From Pseudomonadota bacterium (GTDB lineage Bacteria; Pseudomonadota; Alphaproteobacteria; Rhizobiales; Kaistiaceae): a stretch of 7,581 nucleotides of DNA. Below are positions 1 to 6,435 of this stretch, piece after piece. The DNA is taken from the NCBI GenBank assembly GCA_023391905.1, contig JAEWAD010000256.1:1-7581 (forward strand), written 5' to 3'. Numbering within the stretch: the stretch's first letter is position 1; each line of letters begins with the position of its first letter. The notes below the pieces were generated by a model that saw nothing but the letters and a program-made list of their open reading frames with translations, had not been told where the DNA came from and did no database searches. Position numbers and translations under genes: made by a program.

Positions 1-31
1 CCACCTTAGAGAACCTGACCTTTCTCGACCG

Positions 32-68
32 AGGCCCTGTCCCTGAACCCCGAGGGACGGGGCCTTTT
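32..68 (+). terminator. Rho-independent terminator of an upstream gene outside the window
   Basis: A 13-bp stem (32-44 with 53-65, one G-T wobble) closes an 8-nt loop at 45-52 and runs directly into TTTT at 65-68. The T-run lies on the + strand side only, so it ends a + strand transcript coming from left of position 1. That gene is not visible; positions 1-31 show no recognisable coding or RNA end. The terminator isolates the transporter operon from upstream transcription, so the operon needs its own promoter between about 69 and 185. Confidence 0.88.
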
Positions 69-93
69 CGCGTCCGCGGACGACCCGTCGCAG

Positions 94-128
94 CGCATAT
101 TGCACGCGATATGCGATCGTGCTTACAT
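94..128 (+). promoter_or_regulatory. Candidate promoter/operator region of the transporter operon
   Basis: Two inverted repeats overlap here: CGCATAT (94-100) with ATATGCG (109-115), a perfect 7-bp pair across 8 bp, and GCACG (102-106) with CGTGC (118-122). A weak sigma-70-like pair overlaps them: TTGCAC (100-105), 17 bp, TTACAT (123-128), each matching consensus at only 3 of 6 positions. The segment is the only plausible control region between the upstream terminator and the first gene. The arrangement would suit a repressor that blocks polymerase, possibly the GntR protein encoded at 5077-6069, but that is inference. The promoter call is weak; the inverted repeats are plain in the sequence. 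Confidence 0.35.
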
Positions 129-172
129 CGGGACTGCGAATGCGGACTGGAGGAGCAGCTCCGCGTATCGCC

Positions 173-180
173 GAGGGAGG
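173..180 (+). promoter_or_regulatory. Shine-Dalgarno that fixes the binding-protein start
   Basis: GAGGGAGG at 173-180 lies 5 nt before ATG 186. It decides against the in-frame upstream ATG at 111, which would add 25 hydrophilic residues in front of the signal peptide and overlaps the inverted repeats of the control region. An 11-bp palindrome, GGAGC-A-GCTCC, sits at 152-162 just upstream; no role can be assigned. Confidence 0.8.
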
Positions 181-185
181 ACACC

Positions 186-1232
186 ATGACGAAACGCCCC
201 CGCGGCGCGCGTTCGCGCGCCCGGCCGATGCTCGCTGCCGCCCTGATGGGCCTGGCCGCCGGCGCGGCGCACGCTTCCGACAACAAGATCGCCCTCATTC
301 CGGGCGGCCCGCATCCCTATTTCGCGCCCTGGGAACAGGCCGGCAAGGACGCGGCGAAGGACTTCGGCATCGCCGCGGTCGACTTCAAGGTCCCGGCCGA
401 GTGGAAGCTCAACCTGCAGACCGAGCTGGTCGAGAGCCTGGTGACCCAGGGCTACAACGCCTTCGGCATCTTCCCGGGCGATGCCGTCGGCATCAACTCG
501 ACCGTCGAGGAGCTTTCGGCCAACAGCATCCCGTCGCTGGCGCTCGCCGGATGCGCGCAGGATCCGACCAAGGTCTCGTTCTGCTTCGGCACCGACGTCT
601 ACAATTCCGCCTATCTCGGCACCAAGGCGCTGATCGAGGCGCTCGGCGGCAAGGGCAAGATCGTCCATCTCGCCGGCCTGCTCGTCGATCCGAACACCAA
701 GCTCCGCATGGATGCCGTCGAGAAGGCCGCTTCCGAGACCAACGGCGCCGTGACGGTCGTCCAGCACATCACGGATACCGATGCGCAGGAAGCCGCCGAC
801 CAGAAGATCAACGCCCTGCTCGGCGCCCAGAAGGACGAGATCGACGGCCTGATCTCGACCGCCTACATCCCCTCCGTGGTCGCGGCCAAGTCGCTGCGCA
901 ACCTCGGCGACAAGCGCATCAAGCTGGTCGGCATCGACGACGACCAGATCGTGCTCGACGCCATCAAGGACGGCTTCGCCGCCGGCACGATGGCGCAGAA
1001 CCCCTATGGCCAGGGCTATGTCGGCGCCTATGTGCTCGACCTGCTCGCCAGCGGCACCTGCACGGTCAAGGCCGAGGCTCCCTTCGTGAAGACGCCGCAG
1101 ACCGAGCGCTTCATCGATTCGGGCACGCTGCTGATCTCGAACGCCAACGCGGCGACCTACAAGGACGACCTGAAGAAGATCACCTCGGAGATCCAGGCCT
1201 CCTTCAAGGACAAGTACCTGGACTGCAAGTAA
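186..1232 (+). CDS. Sugar/polyol ABC transporter periplasmic substrate-binding protein (CUT2, RbsB-like)
   Basis: A 348-residue periplasmic binding protein of the ribose/galactose type (Peripla_BP_4-like fold) that captures a sugar or polyol and delivers it to the permeases encoded downstream. Residues 1-30 form a Sec signal peptide: an Arg-rich n-region, a hydrophobic core at about 15-27, and cleavage after AHA (28-30). The mature protein begins near the first beta strand, IALIPGGPHPYF. The hinge-proximal segments GIDDDQ (249-254) and QNPYGQG (271-277) are typical of this family. There are four cysteines (C123, C133, C292, C347), all in the mature part; C123/C133 and C292/C347 could form two periplasmic disulfides (inference). 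The length is normal. ATG 186 is chosen over ATG 111 because of the SD at 173-180 and the signal peptide. It is first in the operon, followed by a structured spacer that may favour its higher expression. The ligand is unknown. Confidence 0.93.
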   Translation: MTKRPRGARSRARPMLAAALMGLAAGAAHASDNKIALIPGGPHPYFAPWEQAGKDAAKDFGIAAVDFKVPAEWKLNLQTELVESLVTQGYNAFGIFPGDAVGINSTVEELSANSIPSLALAGCAQDPTKVSFCFGTDVYNSAYLGTKALIEALGGKGKIVHLAGLLVDPNTKLRMDAVEKAASETNGAVTVVQHITDTDAQEAADQKINALLGAQKDEIDGLISTAYIPSVVAAKSLRNLGDKRIKLVGIDDDQIVLDAIKDGFAAGTMAQNPYGQGYVGAYVLDLLASGTCTVKAEAPFVKTPQTERFIDSGTLLISNANAATYKDDLKKITSEIQASFKDKYLDCK

Positions 1233-1240
1233 GCGGTTCC

Positions 1241-1266
1241 GCGGGTCGGCCTCCGGGCCGATCCGC
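1241..1266 (+). other. Stem-loop just after the binding-protein stop codon
   Basis: An 11-bp stem (1241-1251 with 1256-1266, one G-T wobble) closes a TCCG loop 8 nt after the TAA. No T-run follows, so it is not a standard rho-independent terminator. Its position suits a 3' hairpin that protects the binding-protein mRNA from 3' exonucleases or causes partial attenuation before the permease genes. A perfect 10-bp palindrome, AACGGCCGTT, lies a little downstream at 1280-1289. Confidence 0.6.
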
Positions 1267-1298
1267 ACCTTGCCGGCTTAACGGCCGTTGCCGGGGTG

Positions 1299-1425
1299 CT
1301 TCACCTCTCCCAGAGGGAGAGGTCGGACCGAAGGTCCGGGTGAGGGGTTGCGCCCTTTCCGGAGAGGTCCCGAACCCCTCACCCGCCGGCTGCGCCGTCG
1401 ACCTCTCCCTCTGGGAGAGGTGAAG
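1299..1425. repeat. BIME-like composite palindromic intergenic element (two inverted half-units)
   Basis: A 127-bp element. The outer arms, 1299-1325 and 1399-1425, are perfect 27-bp inverted copies. Inner arms 1337-1349 and 1373-1385 are a perfect 13-bp inverted pair (CGGGTGAGGGGTT against its complement). Each outer arm is itself a hairpin, ACCTCTCCC-3 nt-GGGAGAGGT (1303-1323 and 1401-1421). Between outer and inner arms each half has a short hairpin of its own: CGGACC-GAA-GGTCCG (1324-1338), and CGGC-TGC-GCCG (1387-1397). The centre (1350-1372) holds a near-palindrome around 1360/1361. CCTCTCCC/GGGAGAGG and CCCTCACCC blocks are, to my knowledge, common in dispersed intergenic repeats of Hyphomicrobiales; I cannot name the exact family. 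It separates the binding-protein gene from the permeases, like REP elements between malE and malF in E. coli, and may stabilise the upstream mRNA. Confidence 0.85.
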
Positions 1426-1449
1426 TGGTCGCTCACACATGGCTTCACC

Positions 1450-2469
1450 ATGACCCTATCCGTTTCCTCCGAAACCCGCGCGCGGCCGTCCTGGCTGGCG
1501 GAACAGGCGAACCTGATCGGCCTCGCGGCCATCATCGTGCTGTTCTGGGTCCTGTTCACGAGCCTCGCCCCCGGCTTCGTCTCGTCGTTCAACCTGTTCG
1601 CCCTGTCGCGCTCGCTCGCCGTCGACATCGTCATCGGCTTCTCGACCATGGTCGTGCTGGCGACCGGCGGCATGAACCTCGCCATCGGCTCGATCGGCGT
1701 TTGCGCGGTGATGGCGTCCGGCTTCCTGATGCAGACGATCGGCCTGCCGATCCCCGTCGCCCTGGCGCTGGCGCTGCTGCTCGGCGCCTTCCTCGGCTGG
1801 CTGAACGGCTTCGTCATCGTCCGCTCGGGCGTCAATTCCTTCATCATCACGCTCGCCAGCGCCAGCCTGTTCCTGGGCGGCATGCTGATCCTCTCCAAGG
1901 CGCAGACCTTCAACGCGCTGCCGCCGGAGATCGCCGCCTTCGGCCGCATGCGCTGGTGGGGCTTCGTGTCGCCGCTGCTGTTCGTGGCGGTCGGGCTCGG
2001 CGTGGCGCTGATCATCCTGTTCCGCTTCACCGCGCTCGGCCGCGAGATCCTCGCCGCCGGCGCCAATGCCCGCGCCGCCGAGCTCTCCGGCGTGCCGGTC
2101 GGCCGCGCCATCATCATCGCCCACACGCTCTCCGGCGCCCTCGCCGCCTCGGCCGGCCTGATGCTGGTGTTCCGCCTCGGCGCCGCCATGCCGTCGATCG
2201 GCCAGGACTGGCTGCTGCCCTCCTTCCTCGCCCCGGTGCTCGGCGGCACGCTGCTCGCCGGCGGCTATGTCTCGGTCGTCGGCACCATGCTCGGCGCGCT
2301 GCTCGTCACCACCATCCGCTCCGGCCTTCTCGTCATGCAGATCGGCAATTTCTGGCTGCAGCTGTTCCACGGCCTGATCCTGCTGTTCGCGGTCATGCTC
2401 GACCGCTACCGCAGCGTCTATGCCGAACGCCGCAGCCTGGGCCGCAAGAACGCTGGACGCCGCGCATGA
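1450..2469 (+). CDS. Sugar/polyol ABC transporter permease 1 (CUT2, RbsC-like)
   Basis: A 339-residue inner-membrane permease of the ribose-type (BPD_transp_2-like) family, with roughly eight to ten hydrophobic segments from residue 24 onward and a basic cytoplasmic tail ending RKNAGRRA. Family landmarks are GGMNLAIGS (73-81, matching the GGIDLSVGS region of RbsC) and the cytoplasmic ATPase-contact loop GREILAAGANARAAELSG (197-214). A later PSIGQDWLL block is shared with permease 2. The two proteins are clear paralogues, so a heterodimeric channel is likely. ATG 1450 is preferred because the protein aligns from about there and an upstream extension would translate the repeat element. There is no convincing SD at normal distance; the nearest purine-rich run is in the repeat arm (1413-1420), about 30 nt upstream. 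In-frame GTG 1420 is a possible alternative start. The stop overlaps the next start as ATGA. Confidence 0.92.
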   Translation: MTLSVSSETRARPSWLAEQANLIGLAAIIVLFWVLFTSLAPGFVSSFNLFALSRSLAVDIVIGFSTMVVLATGGMNLAIGSIGVCAVMASGFLMQTIGLPIPVALALALLLGAFLGWLNGFVIVRSGVNSFIITLASASLFLGGMLILSKAQTFNALPPEIAAFGRMRWWGFVSPLLFVAVGLGVALIILFRFTALGREILAAGANARAAELSGVPVGRAIIIAHTLSGALAASAGLMLVFRLGAAMPSIGQDWLLPSFLAPVLGGTLLAGGYVSVVGTMLGALLVTTIRSGLLVMQIGNFWLQLFHGLILLFAVMLDRYRSVYAERRSLGRKNAGRRA

Positions 2470-3431
2470 CCAACAACATGCCCCTCGGACAACGCTTCCT
2501 CGCCAATGAATGGTCGGCGCTCGCCGTCGCCATCGCGATCGGCCTCGTCACCCTCGCCGTGCTGTCGCCGGCGTTCCTGACCGAGTTCAACATCTATGTG
2601 ATGCTGCGCTCCTTCTGCGTCGTGCTGATCGTCGCCTTCGCGCAGATGCTCACCCTCGCCGTCGGCCAGATGAACCTGTCGGTCGGCGCGCTCGGCGGTC
2701 TGGTCGCGATCGCGGTCGGCGGCATGATGGAGAAATGGGGCTTCCCGGTTCCCGTCGCCGTTCTCTGCGGCCTCGTCATCGGCGCCGCCGGCGGCCTGAT
2801 CAACGGCCTGCTCACGGTGCGCACCGGCATCAACGGCTTCATCATCACGCTCGCCACCGCCTCGGCCTTCACCGGCATCAATCTCGGCATCACCGAGTCG
2901 ATCCCGTTCTACAATCTGCCGGCCAGCTTCGTCGCCTTCGGCACCGAACGCTTCTACGCCCTGCCCTACCTGCTGCTGCCGCCGGTGCTGATCGCGCTGG
3001 CGCTCGCCTTCTTCCTCGCCCGCACCGTGCCGGGCCGGCAGCTGCTCGCCGTCGGCGGCAACCCGCAGGCGGCCGAGCTCTCCGGCATCCCGCGCGACCG
3101 CGTCATCGTCATGGCCCACACCCTGTCCGGCCTGCTCGCCGGCGCCGCCGCCATCCTCGCCGTGGCGCAGTTGGGCTCCGCCCAGCCGTCGATCGGCGTC
3201 GACTGGCTGCTGATGTCGTTCGCCGCCCCGATCATCGGCGGCGCGGCGCTGACCGGCGGCCACATCTCGGTCGCCGCCACCGCGCTCGCCGTCGTGCTCA
3301 TCGTCATCATCCAGAACGGCATGGTGCTGGCGAAGGTCGATCCCTACTGGGTGCAGTTCCTGCTCGGCGCCCTGATCCTCGCCGCCGTCGGCCTGAACCG
3401 GCTGCGCGCCGTCCGCGCCGGAGGCGCCTGA
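2466..3431 (+). CDS. Sugar/polyol ABC transporter permease 2 (CUT2, RbsC-like)
   Basis: A 321-residue multi-pass inner-membrane permease, the second subunit of the importer. VGQMNLSVG (66-74) corresponds to GGMNLAIGS in permease 1. The ATPase-contact loop PGRQLLAVGGNPQAAELSG (189-207) and the PSIGVDWLL block repeat the pattern of its neighbour, so the pair arose by duplication. Hydrophobic segments begin near residue 17, and the tail ends in a short basic stretch. ATG 2466 lies in the ATGA overlap with the permease 1 stop, so translation is probably coupled; the SD upstream is weak. The gene ends 2 nt before the ATPase start. The length is normal for the family. The substrate cannot be read from the sequence. 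Confidence 0.93.
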   Translation: MTNNMPLGQRFLANEWSALAVAIAIGLVTLAVLSPAFLTEFNIYVMLRSFCVVLIVAFAQMLTLAVGQMNLSVGALGGLVAIAVGGMMEKWGFPVPVAVLCGLVIGAAGGLINGLLTVRTGINGFIITLATASAFTGINLGITESIPFYNLPASFVAFGTERFYALPYLLLPPVLIALALAFFLARTVPGRQLLAVGGNPQAAELSGIPRDRVIVMAHTLSGLLAGAAAILAVAQLGSAQPSIGVDWLLMSFAAPIIGGAALTGGHISVAATALAVVLIVIIQNGMVLAKVDPYWVQFLLGALILAAVGLNRLRAVRAGGA

Positions 3432-3433
3432 TC

Positions 3434-4960
<1,527 letters not shown>

Positions 4961-5014
4961 GTCGCGGCGCTTGCCCGAGCCGCGGCGCTTGTCCGGGCAG
5001 CAGCGCTTGGCCGA
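4961..5014 (+). repeat. Three tandem 18-bp repeats directly after the ATPase stop
   Basis: Units 4961-4978, 4979-4996 and 4997-5014 are imperfect copies (14 to 15 of 18 positions identical pairwise) with an invariant GCGCTTG core at 4967-4973, 4985-4991 and 5003-5009. The last 18 bp of the ATPase gene (4943-4960) look like a fourth, decayed copy (11 of 18). The period is a multiple of three. Read in the ATPase frame past TAG, the units give VAALAR, AAALVR and AAALGR, so a coding origin is possible. A binding-site array for a regulator is the other option. Confidence 0.75.
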
Positions 5015-5029
5015 CGCCACCGGCGTCGG
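5011..5029 (+). other. Stem-loop between transporter and regulator genes
   Basis: A perfect 8-bp stem, CCGACGCC (5011-5018) with GGCGTCGG (5022-5029), closes an ACC loop. The sequence after it (GATCTGACCTTGTT) is only mildly T-rich with no T-run, so full termination is doubtful; partial attenuation or an mRNA processing end between the transporter and regulator genes is more likely. Its left arm overlaps the end of the third 18-bp repeat. Confidence 0.5.
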
Positions 5030-5076
5030 GATCTGACCTTGTTGGCGGCTTGGGTCCGGCCTGGGGGCCGAGGGCG

Positions 5077-6069
5077 ATGATGATCGATCGCGAAGCCGAC
5101 GATCCGGCGCTGCCGCTCTACGAGGTGATCTACCGCGTGCTGCGGCGGCATATCGACGAGGGCGCGCTGCCGGACGGCCTCGTCATCGGCGAGACAGCGC
5201 TCGCCCGCGCCTTCCAGTCGAGCCGCATTCCCGCCGGCGCGGCGCTGAAGCGGCTCGAGGACGAAGGCCGCATCACCCGCTTCGGCGGGCGCGGATTGCT
5301 GATCGGCGGCGATCCCGATGCCACGCCGCTCCGGCGCGACCTGGTCGAGGCCGGACTGAAGCTGCCGGAGACGCGGATGCTGGAGCCGCGCACCCGCAAC
5401 CGCCGCGCCACGATCTATCCCGAGGTCGAGCACATCGTCGCCTGCTGCCTGCCCTATGGCCGCTTCCAGCTCAACGAGAGCCTGCTCGCCGACTACTACC
5501 GCGTCAGCCGCACCGTGGCGCACGAGGTGATGACCGCGCTCGACCGCGCCGGCCTGATCTTCCAGGACAGCAACCAGCGCTGGTATGCCGGGCCGCTGAC
5601 GCCGGCGCTGATGCACGAGCATTTCGAAATGCGCTGGCTGCTGGAGCCGCTGGCGCTGGAGCAGGCCTGGCCGGAATTGGACCAGCGCGACCTCGTCGCC
5701 AAGCGCGAGCGCATCCTCGCCGTGCAGTCCGGCCGGCGCACCGCCGCGCGGCTCGAAAGGCTGGAGCACGATCTGCATGTCGACACGGTGCTGCGCTGCA
5801 CGAACAGCCAGCTGCGCGACGCGATCCACCGCAGCCAGCTGCCGCTGATCGCCATGCACGACACCCATCCGATCCTGCCCGACGCCGAGGAGATGCTGGC
5901 CGAGCACCTCGCGGTGTTCGACCGGCTGATCGCCGGCGATCCGCACGGCGCGCAGCGGGAGCTGGAACAGCATCTTCGCCGCTCCCTCGGCCCCAACAAG
6001 GAGCGCCTCGCCGCCGGAGAGCGGCTGGCGCCGCTGCGGCCCATGCCGTTCCTGATCGCCGTCGACTGA
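5077..6069 (+). CDS. GntR/FCD-family transcriptional regulator with two winged-helix domains
   Basis: A 330-residue cytoplasmic DNA-binding regulator, probably controlling the transporter/dehydrogenase cluster. Residues 13-78 are a GntR-type winged helix, with a recognition region around SRIPAGAALKRLEDEGRI (49-66). Residues 113-172 form a second winged helix with its own recognition segment, VSRTVAHEVMTALDRAGLI (143-161). Residues 176-303 match an FCD ligand-binding domain; likely metal ligands are E230, H234, H277 and H299, from the DLH, EHL and QHL segments. Ordinary FCD regulators have one HTH and about 220-250 residues, so the extra 90 or so are the second HTH and linker. The start is ATG 5077 or the adjacent ATG 5080; AGGG at 5071-5074 sits better for 5080, and the two differ by one Met. 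It is on the same strand as the transporter, after a 116-bp spacer. The inducer is unknown; a sugar acid or polyol metabolite is plausible. Confidence 0.88.
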   Translation: MMIDREADDPALPLYEVIYRVLRRHIDEGALPDGLVIGETALARAFQSSRIPAGAALKRLEDEGRITRFGGRGLLIGGDPDATPLRRDLVEAGLKLPETRMLEPRTRNRRATIYPEVEHIVACCLPYGRFQLNESLLADYYRVSRTVAHEVMTALDRAGLIFQDSNQRWYAGPLTPALMHEHFEMRWLLEPLALEQAWPELDQRDLVAKRERILAVQSGRRTAARLERLEHDLHVDTVLRCTNSQLRDAIHRSQLPLIAMHDTHPILPDAEEMLAEHLAVFDRLIAGDPHGAQRELEQHLRRSLGPNKERLAAGERLAPLRPMPFLIAVD

Positions 6070-6131
6070 CGGAAGGGAACCGGACGGCGCCAGGCGGGTT
6101 TTCCCGGGGACATCGAACCGAGGAGACGCGC

Positions 6132-6314
6132 ATGTCGACGCCCTATGAACGTGACAAGCCCGGCGGCAACAGCAGCTTCGGCAATACCCACCGTCCACCC
6201 GACATCCAGGGCGACGAGCCCGAAAACCAGGCCGAACCGCACGACCCTGCCCATCCCCAGGACAACGAGCCGGGCAAGGCCGGGACGCGGAAGCCGGACG
6301 CCCCGCCGCGCTGA
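6132..6314 (+). CDS. Small acidic, probably disordered protein (hypothetical, 60 aa)
   Basis: I do not recognise this protein. The 60 residues are rich in Pro, Asp, Glu, Asn, Gln and Gly, with no hydrophobic segment, no Cys, no Trp and no signal peptide, so it should be soluble and largely unstructured. The middle section is Glu/Asp-Pro rich (GDEPENQAEPHDPAHPQDNE) and the tail is basic and Pro-rich. A good SD, GAGGAG at 6120-6125, stands 6 nt before ATG 6132, which is the main reason to believe the gene. It lies 62 bp after the regulator and 121 bp before the dehydrogenase, on the same strand. Such compositions are seen in small hydrophilic stress-type proteins, but no function is claimed. 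The alternative is a non-coding spacer with a chance ORF. Confidence 0.6.
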   Translation: MSTPYERDKPGGNSSFGNTHRPPDIQGDEPENQAEPHDPAHPQDNEPGKAGTRKPDAPPR

Positions 6315-6315
6315 A

Positions 6316-6332
6316 ACGCGATCGTTGCGATC
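6316..6332 (+). promoter_or_regulatory. Candidate operator upstream of the dehydrogenase
   Basis: ACGCGAT (6316-6322), CGT, TGCGATC (6326-6332). It contains a small inverted repeat, GATCG-TTG-CGATC (6320-6332). The same two 7-mers, separated by 1 bp instead of 3, occur at 104-118 in front of the binding-protein gene. Sharing 14 bases in the same order between two non-coding leaders suggests a common regulator site, plausibly for the GntR protein. The altered spacing weakens the case, and GCGATC is frequent in coding parts of this window. Confidence 0.3.
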
Positions 6333-6353
6333 AGCGACAAATCTTGCGGGATG

Positions 6354-6382
6354 ACGCCGCTTCGCTCGTGACGGAGCGGCGT
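6354..6382 (+). other. Stem-loop between the small ORF and the dehydrogenase (weak terminator or operator)
   Basis: An 11-bp stem (6354-6364 with 6372-6382, one T-G wobble; outer 8 bp ACGCCGCT/AGCGGCGT perfect) closes a 7-nt loop, CTCGTGA. It is followed by TGCTTCTCT, pyrimidine-rich but without a T-run. It could be a weak terminator for the small gene or an attenuator ahead of the dehydrogenase. No convincing -35/-10 pair was found in 6315-6435. Confidence 0.5.
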
Positions 6383-6435
6383 TGCTTCTCTAGCTTGGAC
6401 GCCGGGAGAAGACGTCCATCCTGGAGGAAACAAGC

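Noticed and set aside
1..31. Possible 3' end of a tRNA or other RNA gene before the first terminator
   Set aside because: The CCA at positions 1-3 (CCACC) is not enough; no acceptor or T-arm can be checked because the sequence starts here.
119..1423. 434-codon + strand frame overlapping the binding-protein gene
   Set aside because: An Arg-rich translation of the +1 frame; it has no fold signature, while the other frame has a signal peptide and binding-protein motifs.
1299..1425. Insertion sequence or MITE with terminal inverted repeats
   Set aside because: No transposase and no convincing target-site duplication (flanks G1298 and T1426 do not continue a repeat). The nested palindromes fit a REP/BIME-type element better, though a MITE origin is not excluded.
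1288..1449. N-terminal extension of permease 1 from TTG 1288
   Set aside because: It would translate the palindromic repeat into a basic, Pro/Gly-rich stretch with no counterpart in RbsC-type permeases.
4961..5014. CRISPR array or replication iterons
   Set aside because: Units of 18 bp are directly contiguous without spacers, only three to four imperfect copies exist, and no cas or rep gene is nearby.
6095..6106. CGGG-TTTT-CCCG mini-hairpin between the regulator and the small ORF
   Set aside because: A 4-bp stem is too short, and the T-run is in the loop, so it is not a terminator.
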